Source of the DNA: Taxillus chinensis
Taxonomy: Eukaryota > Streptophyta > Magnoliopsida > Santalales > Loranthaceae
Direction of reading: 5' to 3'
Assembly: GCA_023512835.1 (NCBI GenBank)
Contig: CM042090.1
Coordinates: forward strand, 55,663,865 to 55,727,864
DNA: 64,000 nt
Program-made: the position numbers and the translations under genes
The notes under the pieces: generated by a model
What the model saw: only the letters and a program-made list of their open reading frames with translations
Database searches by the model: none
Told to the model about the DNA's origin: nothing
Shown: in pieces, positions 1-9,993 of the stretch
Numbering within the stretch: the first letter of the stretch is position 1
How the letters are laid out: every line of letters begins with the position of its first letter

Positions 1-432
1 AGAAACTCAAAGGAAAAGTTTGGGATAATTTGGGCCTGCATGCCATATTGCACGCCAAATGACCAAATGGCGTACACCTCTTTTGCTTCTACAACTTCCT
101 GGGCCAGTAGAGAAACATCACATGAAGCACTTTACTTCTTGCACGCCAATTGCTAGCTGTCATCTGAAGGGATAAAAAGGAAAAATACCGATTTTGGACC
201 TCCTAGAAGCTTCAATGATATCACGTACAGAAGCGACTATTGCTTTACAGCTCATTCGGGACCCACCACCAAAATTTGGGATGATTCTGACCTGAACGCC
301 AATTCACCCATATGACGTGCAAGGGTTAAAATGGTCCAAACGCCCTAAAAATTGGAGGACATGCTTATGATCCAAATTGGGACACTTCTTCTTCTGCATG
401 CTATAAATAATGAGGCCGGGAGCTAGGTTATT
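1..432 (+). promoter_or_regulatory. Internal promoter of the accessory ORF, copy A
   Basis: A TATA box (CTATAAATAA, 401-410) lies 123 bp before the ATG at 533. Upstream are inverted-arm motifs: GCACGCCAAATG facing AAATGGCGTAC (50-75), a single arm GCACGCCAATTG (141-152), and ACGCCAATTC facing ATATGACGTGCA (about 294-321). The same block lies upstream of the accessory ORF in copy B (8400-8765), with the same order and the same TATA-to-ATG distance but different arm sequences. I infer a dedicated promoter for the third ORF rather than an expired LTR, because no LTR ends are seen here. Confidence 0.65.
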
Positions 433-532
433 CACACCAAAAACTCATTTCTAGATTTGAAATTTGTGAAGCTCTGGTTCTTGTTGCTCTAGCCAAATTT
501 TATCCTTCTTCTCTCTAAATTCCTGAAGCAAG

Positions 533-1368
533 ATGGTGTGCACAAGGAGATCAGGCAAGGAAGAAGTTCATTCATCTAGTTCTTCCAGCAGTGAGGATGG
601 GGAGATGTTCCTAGGGCATGCTCTGGATCTAAGTGCCTTGGAGGAATCAGACCTGGGATGGTCAAGTGAGGTGGCCTTAAAGCTTCAAAATCTTGGGTTA
701 GTGAGGTTAGTTTCAGCCAGATGTGCCGTTTATTATCCTGCTTTGCATGAGTTTTATCATTCCATTTACTTAAATGAGGAGGAGGATGCGATTCTAGGGC
801 AGGTGCAGGGGGTGTATATTCGTATCACACCTGAGACAATTAGGAAGACCTTTAACCTTCCTGTACCTACTAATCACTTCCCTCACCTGACCTTAGGGGA
901 GTATGGTACTGCCTTAAATTATGCCAAACGTTCTGAGAGGAGGAGGCAGGTTACTAAAAATGGCTTTGTGGGAAAATTTAGATGTTTAGCTCATCTGGTA
1001 GGAAAGTGCTTGCTGTTGCAAACTAGTGGAAAGGATGGTGTGCCTATGACCCATCTTGCATTCATGTATAGCATTGACCATATGTTTGATGTGGACTGGC
1101 TGCTGCTATTTTCAGTTGGTGGAAGAAAAACTTGACAAAGAGGGTATATGGCCGAATGTTATGTGTTATTTTTCAGAGCCAGCATGCTCAGCATTTTGCC
1201 CATTTAGACAGCACCCCATTCCCCTCTCAATGGATTTTGAAAGTACTGGAACCAGAAGGAGGCTTAGGGGTAAGTTCTAGAGGCAATTGGGGAAATCTTC
1301 CCCGGGCTGAACCACAGTCTTCACGACATAGTGTTCATATGGAGCGGCCTACCGAGTTTGCTGCGTGA
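533..1368 (+). pseudogene. Accessory ORF N-terminal part: putative plant transposon protein domain, copy A (frameshifted)
   Basis: From the ATG at 533 the frame runs 200 codons to 1135. It begins with a basic MVCTRR segment and a serine run, then a region resembling the putative plant transposon protein domain (Transposase_32-like; VYIRITPETIRKTFNLP at about residues 92-108). The homologous frame continues in a different register from about 1150 to a TGA at 1366-1368, and then in that same register into the protease ORF at 1384. One frameshift near 1100-1180 and one stop therefore separate domains that copy B shows were one protein. TGA at 1366 sits where copy B has an Arg codon. A very short intron (acceptor-like TTATTTTTCAG near 1184) could explain the register change, but I favour an indel. 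The function of the domain is unknown. Confidence 0.6.
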
Positions 1369-1383
1369 GACAACTCCACTCCA

Positions 1384-2808
1384 TTGGATGAAAGGAAACA
1401 AACCCTATTCAGGCTTACTACCATGTATATGCAGTATAATGTGCACAAGGAAGATGTGTTTAACTTCTTTCAAGGTATCAGTGGCCAGGTGGTAAGTGAG
1501 GGAGAAGTTATCAATTGGGCATTTACAAATGGACATATCCAGAGTGCTCAGTTTGAAGAGTTAATGGTACTTGTCTCTCAAGACCAGCACGCTACTTCTA
1601 GACCGTCAGCCAGAGCATGGGAAGCCCCTGAAGCTCCTGCTACTACATCTACTGAAGCGTGGAGAAAAGAAACACAAGAGCTCAGGGAGGCAAATGCTAG
1701 AACCCAACGCGAATTTAAAGCATTAAGGAACAATAACAAGGAAGTCAAGGGCCTCCAAGGAAGAATTTGGAAGGCCTTGAGCAAGAAGAAAGCATCCAAA
1801 CACTCTCCCATAGTGGAGATATCTGAAGAAGACTTACCTTCAGTTCATGAAGACTCTTCCAATGCCCAGGAAGACCCACCACAACCAGAAACTTCAGCAG
1901 GGCAAGCTTATTATCCAGAGGAGGCAGATCCAGAAGCAGGGCATTCAACTTTTCAGCCCTTTATGGATCCTACTTATTCTCAGGCTATTGTGCCTATGGT
2001 GCTTCCTGTCTCATGGGGGCCATACATTCCTGCTGCACCTCAAGACCTGCTTAGAGAGCCTATACATTTAACCATAGATCCAGCCCTATCATCTGCTGAG
2101 AGTCAAGCAGCATTTGAGAACTTCATTAACTCACAGGTGTTAAGGGCTCGCTTTGCAAGGGATATGGACCTCTTCACCTCATTTGTCCTTCAACGGATCT
2201 TAGGTGATGAATATCTATACACCAATGAGGTGGACTTATTTTGCAGGACTATGCGTTTTGTAGTGGAGACTGAGCCTCATAACTACCCACTGTCCCAGTA
2301 TACCTCTATTATGCTGTGCGAGCTTTATGAACAACCTTTGTCTGAAAGTGTGTGGTGCCAGCGTATAAATGGTCACAATGAAGGGCACCGTCCTTGGCAT
2401 GGTATGCACGAGGTGCTGATCCCTGTACACATTGATCGTCACTATGTCTTGGTGCATGTGGATTTACGTGCAGGGCATGCGGTGCTTTATGATCCAAGCC
2501 AAGGCAAAGGGTTCACTAAAAGAAAGAGACGGCTTGTTCATGGGCTCATAAAAAGAATCAAGGATGCGATGAAAAAAGAAGGATTGTTGCAGGACAAGCT
2601 CCCTCTTATTCACCTCAACGAAATGGAACTCCCTCAACAGCCTGACCAATTCAGCTGTGGGATTTTTGTTTGCTACTATATGATGGCTATTCTGCAACTG
2701 AGGGAAACCTGGGAGATACGCGGAGAAACCTCAGCTGATTTTGTCGCTCGTGCATGTCGAATGGTGGCTAATGTTATCTACTACTACAGCTTACCAACTG
2801 AGAGGTAA
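1384..2808 (+). CDS. Ulp1-like (C48 family) cysteine protease domain protein, accessory ORF copy A
   Basis: 474 codons, or the C-terminal part of a longer protein. Residues 1-130 contain a charged, partly helical region (REANARTQREFKALRNN). Residues 140-200 are acidic and Pro/Ser-rich, probably a linker. Residues 250-470 form a Ulp1/SENP-type catalytic fold: His353 in DRHYVLVHVD, Asp370 in VLYDPSQ, Gln419 as the likely oxyanion residue, and Cys425 in QFSCGIFVC. Family members cleave SUMO or related modifiers; whether this one does is unknown. Ulp1-like domains are known in other plant transposons (for example Mutator-like elements), but here the gene sits between integrase and 3' LTR of an Athila-like element. 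The long frame with intact triad contrasts with the broken gag-pol of copy B. Confidence 0.75.
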   Translation: MDERKQTLFRLTTMYMQYNVHKEDVFNFFQGISGQVVSEGEVINWAFTNGHIQSAQFEELMVLVSQDQHATSRPSARAWEAPEAPATTSTEAWRKETQELREANARTQREFKALRNNNKEVKGLQGRIWKALSKKKASKHSPIVEISEEDLPSVHEDSSNAQEDPPQPETSAGQAYYPEEADPEAGHSTFQPFMDPTYSQAIVPMVLPVSWGPYIPAAPQDLLREPIHLTIDPALSSAESQAAFENFINSQVLRARFARDMDLFTSFVLQRILGDEYLYTNEVDLFCRTMRFVVETEPHNYPLSQYTSIMLCELYEQPLSESVWCQRINGHNEGHRPWHGMHEVLIPVHIDRHYVLVHVDLRAGHAVLYDPSQGKGFTKRKRRLVHGLIKRIKDAMKKEGLLQDKLPLIHLNEMELPQQPDQFSCGIFVCYYMMAILQLRETWEIRGETSADFVARACRMVANVIYYYSLPTER

Positions 2809-4326
2809 GTATTTTCCTACTCCCTATTTCATGCCATGAGGACATAGCATATTTTAAGTGTGGTGTATTGGGGAGTGACTTGAGCCATTTGCTTGTTTTT
2901 GATTGTTTGTTAAAAAAAATTGTTTGCATAATTGTTTGAGTGATTTGCATGTGGAGACATGGATATTAAGTATGCAACTTTGGCCTAAAAATTTTACTTT
3001 TTGTGCCACATTAGTATCATGTTGTGACAAGGGTGTTAAAATTGTTAAAATGTGCTCTGATTTGGTTTAATCATGTCTTTATCTTTTGAATGATATCACC
3101 ATGTTTTTGGAGCTGAAGTTTGAATATTAGCTAAGCATAACATGCTAAGATAGACCTTAGTGACCCTTAAAGTTGAGTGACAAAGAAAATAAAAAGAAAA
3201 CATGAGAAAAGCTTCTTTTCAGCCCTTGAGTGACATTTATGGTTTATGGGTAATAGTTTGATTTGATACTCCTCTCTGCACTTAACATTAGTTATTTAAT
3301 GGTAGGAGTCAAGTAAGCATGTGATTACTTATTAGTGCTCAGTGTTTGGTGTGTAGTTAGGGTGCAAGGCCTCTAAGTCACTTTGATTGTCTATGTATCC
3401 TTTTCTTTATTTTGTGGTGTTGGAAAGTAAAAGAAAGGCTGTGATGCACATTGTGAAAAGGGTATGCATCAGAAAAATCCAGCCTTCTTATGTGTTTGTA
3501 AGTATTGTTATTTCATTGCATGAATAAAAAAAAGAGTGAATAATCCATCAAGGGAGAGCATAAAATGCAACCTTAAAAGAAGTGTGAAAAAAAAAGAAAA
3601 GAAAAGAAAAAAGAAAAGAAAAAAGAAAAGAAAAGAGAGATTCAAAATAAAAGCTACAATGGCTTGATGTTCATATGAGTAATTAGTTAATTTTGTAGCC
3701 ACAATGGCTGAGTTTTGTTTGTTTTGAGAGTGTTGAGCTCAAGTCTTAGGCTCAAGGTGTGTTTTATCAGTTATGAGAGTAGAGTGTGAGTTCATTGAGA
3801 ATAGAATAGTGTGTGAGTTTTCAAACAAAGTAGAATAGAGAGTGTGTTTCTTTTGATGAGCACAATAGGGAACTCTCATGTTTGCTTGGCAAGTACTTAA
3901 TTGATAACTAGTGGAGAATGTAGGAGGAGCTTTCACCCATTGATTTTCTGTTAGGTATGGTACTTGGGCTTGTGTGGAGAGAAATAAGAGTTTATATTTG
4001 AGTGAGGCAGCTTTACCCTAGGTGAGAACTTTAAGGGAAATTAGGTGCTGTTTTATCATGATATGCTTGCTAATGTCTGAATTTTCAGTGATGAGATTGC
4101 ATGGTTGTTGGACTTTGGGGTATGGGCATGAATGAGTTAAATTATAGTTCTTTTGGTTATTTAAATTCCCACTTCATCATGATAGAGTTGCATGCCTAGG
4201 AAACCATGACTCTCTTCGATTTTTATTTATCATATCTTCATTCCAGTATGACTGTATGTTTATTTTATTTTTGCATGCTTGTATGTTTTTGCTTGAGGAC
4301 AAGCAATGGTTCAAGTGTGGTGTATT
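2809..4326 (+). other. 3' trailer of element A with A-rich tract and polypurine-like end
   Basis: No coding potential is visible over 1.5 kb. The first part is homologous, inverted, to 5337-6489 of element B. An A/G-rich tract lies at 3585-3640. Just before the LTR, a segment reading GAGGACAAGCAATGGTTCAAG and then a G/T-rich stretch (about 4296-4326) matches what usually precedes the 3' LTR in Athila-like elements and probably includes the plus-strand primer tract. No terminator or small RNA is recognised. Confidence 0.6.
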
Positions 4327-4599
4327 TGATAACATGCATTTATGCCGTTAATCTATTGCCTATTTAAGGGTGTTTAAGAGCATGATTAAAGCCTTATTGT
4401 ATCATATTTTATTTATATTTGCTCTAACCCCTAGGAAGATGCTATTTGCATATACATGCGCTTTTAGGTTGTTTTGTCAGGTTTTGGAGATTAATTTTGA
4501 CTAAGTAGATGGCCTCAAACCAATTGGCGTGCAGAACTAAAGTTTCTTAGAATGATGTCCTCTACCTTCCACAGAAGTTTCAGAGCTAAAGGCCTTGAA

Positions 4600-4620
4600 C
4601 GCCAATTGGACCAATTGGCG
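4600..4620. promoter_or_regulatory. Perfect palindrome CGCCAATTGG / CCAATTGGCG in LTR U3
   Basis: Ten-base arms flank a single A, followed by TGCA on the right. The same unit at 29679-29700 has one arm decayed from CGCC to CACC. It belongs to the palindrome family described in the findings. Confidence 0.6.
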
Positions 4621-4854
4621 TGCAAGCATATTATTGCATACCAGCCTTCTACATGATGCAAGGAAGCTTGGAGAAGAATTTCACCTAATTTGGAGCTGCA
4701 CGCCAATTGGTTATATGAGGTTCAAATTAACGTGCAGTCATATTCTTGCACCGATTCAGTCGTTTTGTTATGCCGATCACTTTTCTCTGAAGCACCTAGT
4801 CCAAATTATGCTTGGTTCGAGTTGTACTCAAGTTGGAAGAAAAATGGAAACTAC

Positions 4855-4936
4855 TTATCAAAACTACGTCGTTTTGATAAGTGGCAACTGCTGACGGCTA
4901 GGGCACTCATTGCACAGCAGATTTCTCTATAAATAG
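4855..4936 (+). promoter_or_regulatory. LTR core promoter: ACGT palindrome plus TATA box
   Basis: Arms TTATCAAAAC (4855-4864) and GTTTTGATAA (4871-4880) flank TACGTC. A TATA box (CTATAAATAG) follows at 4927-4936, then a GA-rich leader. The same arrangement recurs at 22051-22132 and, inverted, at 21221-21292. Confidence 0.75.
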
Positions 4937-5336
4937 AGGAGGCAGCAGCCCTTTTGGAGCATGTAGAGAGGGGGCACTTTTTTAGAGAGAGAGAGAGAGA
5001 GGATGACGGTTTTGGAGACTAGGGTTCTGATCCTGGAAGCTGCCGGCCCTAGAAGGTCAGACGGCTGGAGAAGATCTAGAGTTGAGGTTCTGCTGCGCTT
5101 GGTTCTAAGATGATGTTCTTTATTTGTTTATGCTTTGTCAAAAACATGTGTGAGTAGTTTCCTTTATCTAGGGGAGCAATGTAGCCCCCTATGTGGTCAA
5201 ACTGATTGATTAAATATTGAGTTTGTTTAATTGAGATTGCATGTTTTATGGATCTGTTCTTATCTTTTAATATCTGGGCTGTACACCTGGGTTTTCTTAG
5301 CCTTAGTCTGAGGCTGATCTTTGATTCATAACTTAT

Positions 5337-6489
5337 CAATGAACAATGGATGGAAAACTATATCTCTACACTCGCCATCAGCTATTGATTAAGTACTTGC
5401 CAAACAATCATGAGAGTTCCCTATTCTGCTCATCAAAGAAAACACACCCTCTATTCTACTTTATTTGAACTCACACTCTAGTCTACTAGCTTAATAAACT
5501 CACATGAGCCAAAGAATTGAGCTCAACATTCTTAAAACAAAACACAATTCAGCCAATGTGGCTTCACAAATAAATAATCACACATAAACATCAAGCCATT
5601 GTGGCTTTTATTCTGAATCTTTTTTTTGTTTTTTTGTTTTTTTTTGTTTTTTTGTTTTTTTGTTTTTTTTAGTAATAACCTTACAAGGTTGCATTTTATG
5701 CTCTCCCTTGATGGATTATTCACTCTTTTTTTTTACTCACATAACACATATATAAGACTGATTTTTCTAATGCATACCCCCTTTTCAAAATGTGATGGGC
5801 TTTTTCCACAATGTGCATCACAGCCTTTTCCAATAATATCACACAATAAAGAAAAGAATGCAAAGACAGTCACAGTGACTCAGTGGTCTTGCATCCTAAC
5901 TAAACACCAAACACTGAGCACTAACAAGTAATCACATGCTTACTTGACTCCTACCATTAAATAACCAATGTTGAATGCAAGAAGAGTAGCAATTATTATC
6001 CATACCCTAAAATGGCACTCAAAGGCTAAAAGAAGCTGTTCTCATTTTTCATTTCTTTTTCACTCGACTTTAAGGGTTACTTAGGTCTATCATAGCATTT
6101 CATGCTCAGCTAATATTCAAAACTCAGCTCCAAAAACATGGTGATATCATTCAAAAGATAAAGACATGATTAAACCAATTCAGAGCACATTTTAACTACT
6201 TTAACACCCTTATCACAACATAATACTAATGTGGCATAAAAAATTAAATTTTAAGCCAAAATTGCATACTTAATATCCATGCCTCCACAAGCAAACAACT
6301 CAAACAATCATGCAACTAAAAACATTTTTTTTTTGTAAAATAAATGACTAACAAATTATCTAAGATAAAATTATAAATAAAATGCAATCACAACATAAAA
6401 GACAAGCAAGTGGCTCAAGTCACTCCCCATACACCACACTTAAAATATGCTATGTCCTCATGGCATAAAATAGGGAGTAGGAAAAACAC
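5337..6489 (-). other. 3' trailer of element B (inverted copy of 2809 to about 3940)
   Basis: The stretch has no gene. It is the reverse complement of the trailer of element A, including the T-rich tract at 5620-5668 (A-rich on the element strand). Homology ends at about 5337 in a short CATTGA-like microhomology with the LTR of A. Confidence 0.75.
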
Positions 6490-7587
6490 TTACCCCTGGT
6501 TTGGCACACTGTAATAGTAGATGACATTGGCCACCATTTGTCGCACCTGAGCCACAAAGTCAACCGACGTCTCGCCGCGCACTTCCCAAGTTTCCTTCCC
6601 TTGCAGAATAGCCATCATGTAGTAGCAAGCAAAGATCCCACAGCTGAATTGGTCAGGCTGTTGGGGAATTTGCATTTCGTTGTAGTGAATAAGAGGGAGC
6701 TTGTCCGCCAACAAGCCTTCTTTGATCATCGCCACTTTGATTCGTTTGATGAACCCATGCACTAACTGTCTTTTCCGTCTGGCAAACCCTTCGCCTTGGC
6801 TTGGATCATATAGCACGGCATGTCCTACATCCAGATTGAAACGGAGCAATACATAGTGGTGGTCAATGTGCACCGGAATTAGCACCGCATGCATACCATG
6901 CCAAGGGCGGTGCCCTTCATTCTCACCATTGATGCGTTGGGGCCACACCTCGTCGGACAAGGGTTGATTGAATATCTCGCACAGCATGATGGAAGTGAAC
7001 TGAGCTAAGGGGTAGTTATGAGGCTCAGCCTCCACTACATAGCGCATGGTCCTGCAGAAGAGGTCTATCTCTTCGGAGTAGAGATATTCATTCTCTGAGA
7101 TCCTCTTTAGGCCAAAAGGGGTGAAGATATCATTATCCCGTGTAAAGTGAGCCCTCTGAACCGTGGAATTGATGAACTCTTCAAATGCTACTTGGCTCTC
7201 GTCGGATGATAAAGCTGGATTAATGATTAAATGGATAGGAGGGCCAAGAAGGTCTTCAGGTTCAGTAAGCATGTATGTACCCCAACAAACAGGATGTATA
7301 ACGGGCACAAGAGCCTGAGAATATGCCGGATCAGTAAAAGGCTGGAAGGGTGAATACCCTTCTGCTGGCTCTGCCTCCTCTGGATGATAGTAGGATGGCC
7401 TAGCTGAAGATTCTGGTTGAAGTGGATTTGCCTGGGCTGGATAAGAAACTTCAGGGGATGGAGAGGGTTCTTTATCAGATATCTCCACTATAGGAGAACG
7501 TTTTGATGCTTTCCTCTTGCTCAAGGCCTTCCAGATTTTGCCGAGGAGGCCTTTGACTTCTTTGTTATCCTTCCTTAGAGCTTCCAC
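6490..7587 (-). CDS. Ulp1-like (C48 family) cysteine protease domain protein, accessory ORF copy B
   Basis: 365 codons from an internal Met. The triad is conserved: His244 in IDHHYVLLRF, Asp261 in VLYDPSQ, Cys316 in QFSCGIFACYY, with Gln310 as the probable oxyanion residue. It aligns without gaps through the catalytic region with copy A (1384-2808). The upstream frame (7594-8076) is the same register, separated by one TAG where copy A has a Gln codon, so the original protein was longer. Both copies keep the protease frame although pol of B is heavily damaged. Substrate and function are unknown; SUMO-like deconjugation is only a family inference. Confidence 0.75.
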   Translation of the reverse strand: MEALRKDNKEVKGLLGKIWKALSKRKASKRSPIVEISDKEPSPSPEVSYPAQANPLQPESSARPSYYHPEEAEPAEGYSPFQPFTDPAYSQALVPVIHPVCWGTYMLTEPEDLLGPPIHLIINPALSSDESQVAFEEFINSTVQRAHFTRDNDIFTPFGLKRISENEYLYSEEIDLFCRTMRYVVEAEPHNYPLAQFTSIMLCEIFNQPLSDEVWPQRINGENEGHRPWHGMHAVLIPVHIDHHYVLLRFNLDVGHAVLYDPSQGEGFARRKRQLVHGFIKRIKVAMIKEGLLADKLPLIHYNEMQIPQQPDQFSCGIFACYYMMAILQGKETWEVRGETSVDFVAQVRQMVANVIYYYSVPNQG

Positions 7588-7593
7588 CTCGTG

Positions 7594-8276
7594 CTAGGTT
7601 CTGGCATTTGCCTCCCTGAGCTGCTGTGTTTCTTGCCTCCAAGCTTTGGTAGATGCAGCAAGAGGAGCTTCTGGGGCCTCCCATGCTCTAGGAGATGCAT
7701 GAGTAGCTACGTCTGGGGCCTCCCATGCTCTGGTTCTAGGTTGTGAAGTAGCTTGTTGGTCTCCAGAGATGAGGGCCATTAATTCTTCAAATTGGGCATT
7801 AGTGATGTGCCCATTAGTGACTGCCCAATTGATGACCTCCACTTCGCTCACCACCTGCCCACGAATGCCTTGAAAGAAATTGAAAATATCTTCTTTGTGT
7901 ACATTGAACTGCATGTACATGGCAGTGAGTCTGTATAGAGTCTGCTTCCTTTGATCCACATGAGGAGAGGTCTCCCTTGCAAAGTCAGTGGATCGCTCCA
8001 CATGAACACTGTGCCTAGCGGGCTGTGATGGAGGAGGAACATTGGTTGCCCAATGACCTCTGGTACTGATCCCCAAACAATAGCTGGCTGGGCAGATACT
8101 AACCTTTGTAATCCCAGATTTTGAATTTTAAGAGCCACCTCTCTAGCCCAGCCCAGCTCTGAAGCCTCCAAAGTCTGCATATCAAGAGCATGCCCCAAGA
8201 GTATCTCCTCCTCAAGTTGGCTATCAGCACTAAGTGAGTGCACCTCCTCCTGGCCAGTCCTCCTTGTGCGCACCAT
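7594..8276 (-). pseudogene. Accessory ORF N-terminal part, copy B, transposon domain deleted
   Basis: The ATG at 8276 (MVRTRRTGQEEVHS) matches the start at 533 in copy A and lies about 125 bp after the TATA box, as in A. After about 62 residues (LQRLVSAQ) the sequence jumps, with a register change, to the segment corresponding to A at about 1266. Roughly 0.5 kb with the whole plant transposon domain is missing. The frame then runs from 8076 to a TAG at 7594-7596 and continues in register into the protease ORF. The linker here has duplicated Ala/Pro/Ser-rich motifs (RAWEAPD, RAWEAPE). Confidence 0.65.
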
Positions 8277-8399
8277 CTTTGGAATGAGAATAAAGAGCAA
8301 AGAGCAGAAAACTGAAGAGCAAGAGAGCAAAAGAGCAGAGTTTCTCTAATACTCAGATCTGGAGTGATTTTGGTGTGGAAGCCTTTGAAGATGGCCTCT

Positions 8400-8765
8400 C
8401 TTTATATAGCGTGCAGAAGGAAAGAGGCTCCAATTGGCATGATACACGTGCCCCTAAATTTTCATAGTGTTCTGACCAAAATTGCCCTTGCACGTGAATT
8501 GGTTGAATTGGCGTGCAGGTCAGAATCGTCCCAAACTTTGGTGGTGGGTCCCCCTTGAGCTAGCAAGCAATAGTCCCTTCTGCACGTGAATTGTATGAAG
8601 CTTCTAGGAGGGCTAAAATCGGTAGTTTGCATTTTTGAGCTTCCATGTGAGAGCTAGCAATTCGCGTGCAAGAGTAAACGTGATTCACATGGTCTTCATC
8701 TACCATTCCAGAAAGTTACAGCTCAAAAGGAGGTGCACGTGAATTGGGCAATTCACGTGCAAATT
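8400..8765 (-). promoter_or_regulatory. Internal promoter of the accessory ORF, copy B
   Basis: On the minus strand a TATA box (CTATATAAAG, complement of 8400-8409) precedes the ATG at 8276. Upstream are a hybrid palindrome (8489-8516: arm TGCACGTGAATTG facing AATTGGCGTGCA) and a perfect palindrome (8734-8761: 13-base arms TGCACGTGAATTG and its complement around GG). The corresponding palindrome in copy A (50-75) has arms of the GCACGCCAAATG type, so both arms changed together. Confidence 0.65.
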
Positions 8766-9180
8766 CACATTCAGGCCCAAACTGGCCCAAATTTCTCCAC
8801 TTAGATGCTTGTGCATTATGGACCATCTTTAAGTCTTGCACGTGAATTGTTTGAGCCCATCTTCAAGTACTTTTGGGCTTCATTTGCTCCTTGCTCCTTG
8901 ACTTTGACTTTAAAAATAATTCCACAAGTTCAGGACCCAATAATTTGCTCATCCTACAAATGGTTAGTTAAGAAAGGAACAAAGTCTCCTGCACAATGGT
9001 TAGCTTGCAAACAAATTTATTGAATAAAACAAATAAAAGAAAATAACATAAAATAAAACATAGCAATAAACATTGGGTTGCCTCCCAACTAGCGCTTTAT
9101 TTAATGTCTGTAGCTAGACTTTCAATTATGATCATGCAATGGTGAAAGAGAGGGAATCAACTATCTCCCTCTGAGTTGAA
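8766..9180 (-). other. Spacer between integrase and accessory-ORF promoter, with stem-loop
   Basis: No ORF of note. At 9073-9088 TTGGG and CCCAA form a short stem around TTGCCT, next to GCGCTTTATTTAATG. A similar TTGGGAGGCAACCCAA signature is common just after pol in Athila-type elements as I remember them. It may mark RNA processing or packaging, but that is speculative. Confidence 0.45.
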
Positions 9181-9538
9181 TCAAAGTATGGTTTCGTCAG
9201 TGCCATTCACCCAAAATTTCTTGCCATCTACAGCTTGGAGCTCAAAGCTCCCATATGGCTTCTTATCAACTATCACAAAAGGTCCCATCCACTTGGACCT
9301 TAATTTTCCAGGAAATAACCTCAACCTTTGCCCTAAGGTTAAAGGTTCATTGTTGAGTTGCCTATCATGCCATTTCTTAGTTCTTTCTTTGTAAAATTTA
9401 GCACTATCATAGGCATCCAGCCTAAGCTCATCTAACTCAATTAATTGAGTCATCCTAAGCTCCTTGATCTCTTGTGGGTTAAAATTTAACTTCTTCAAGG
9501 CCCAATGAGCCTTGTGTTCTAGTTCCACAGGCAAGTGA
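9181..9538 (-). pseudogene. Integrase C-terminal part of element B
   Basis: About 119 codons (LEHKAHWALKKLNFNPQEIK ... WVNGTDETIL) ending at TAA-like termination near 9181. This is the C-terminal integrase segment of Athila-type pol, with the conserved RLRLFPGKLRSKWMGPF motif that ends the nucleic-acid-binding region. Its upstream half lies at 12874 onward, beyond the solo LTR; the reading continues directly at the AGTGA duplication. Confidence 0.85.
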
Positions 9539-9828
9539 TGTAAGACCCGCAAAATTTTTAGCTATTTAAGTTCTTACTTAAAGAGTAATAATAATAAAAT
9601 AATAATAATGTTATTGTTAACAATAGTTAGAAAGGATATTTTAGATATTATCACGATAAAAATAAGCACCCAATATAGTCATTCAAATAGCATGTGACTA
9701 GTAAGTAGCCGTTATGAATAGTATCCGTCCGTTATGAATAGTATCCGTTTGGACTTCCATAAATAGGTATGAGCATGAGATTTTATTTATAAGAGAGTAT
9801 AGAAGTAAGAAGAATAATAATAAGAGTT

Positions 9829-9993
9829 ATGGCATCAAGTTCTCAAGTACTGCCATCCGAGAATAGTGTACGTGATGAAGATCGGCGAGCAATACGACTT
9901 GAAGTTAAAAAGCTATGCTTTGCTATAGATGAGCTAAATGCTCGTGTCCAGTGGCTGCAATATAATGCGACGAGACACAGGGGAGAAGTTTGA
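9829..9993 (+). CDS. 54-codon ORF inside the solo LTR, hypothetical
   Basis: The ATG at 9829 opens MASSSQVLPSEN and the frame ends VQWLQYNATRHRGEV before TGA at 9991. It lies in a block of about 290 bp (9820-10110) that is absent from the homologous LTR of element E, where the flanks meet near 56090. The composition is charged and helix-prone (DEDRRAIRLEVKKL). It resembles a fragment of a captured transcript, but I recognise no family. Expression is unsupported. Confidence 0.25.
   Translation: MASSSQVLPSENSVRDEDRRAIRLEVKKLCFAIDELNARVQWLQYNATRHRGEV

Larger units (their letters stand above)
1..5336 (+). mobile_element. Athila-like Ty3/gypsy element A, 3' end only
   Basis: The window opens inside this element. 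In order it holds an internal promoter, an accessory ORF (plant transposon domain plus Ulp1-like protease), a 1.5 kb trailer ending in a purine-rich tract, and the first 1.0 kb of a 3' LTR. Lineage is inferred from element B (5337-21813), which shows the same accessory ORF, trailer and LTR family attached to an Athila-type gag-pol and primer site. The gag-pol of A lies left of the window. The LTR is cut at about 5336, where it meets B in inverted orientation. Confidence 0.8.
4327..5336 (+). repeat. 3' LTR of element A (Athila-like), truncated
   Basis: The LTR starts with TGATAAC and is homologous to the complete 1.49 kb LTR of element B (20324-21813, inverted). It is even closer to the fragment at 21814-23042, with only scattered mismatches over the shared 0.7 kb. 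It contains palindromic motifs at 4600-4620 and about 4700-4737, the ATCAAAAC/GTTTTGAT palindrome at 4855-4880, a TATA box at 4927-4936 and a short GA tract at 4987-5001. About 480 bp at the 3' end are missing, where the sequence switches to inverted element B. Confidence 0.85.
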
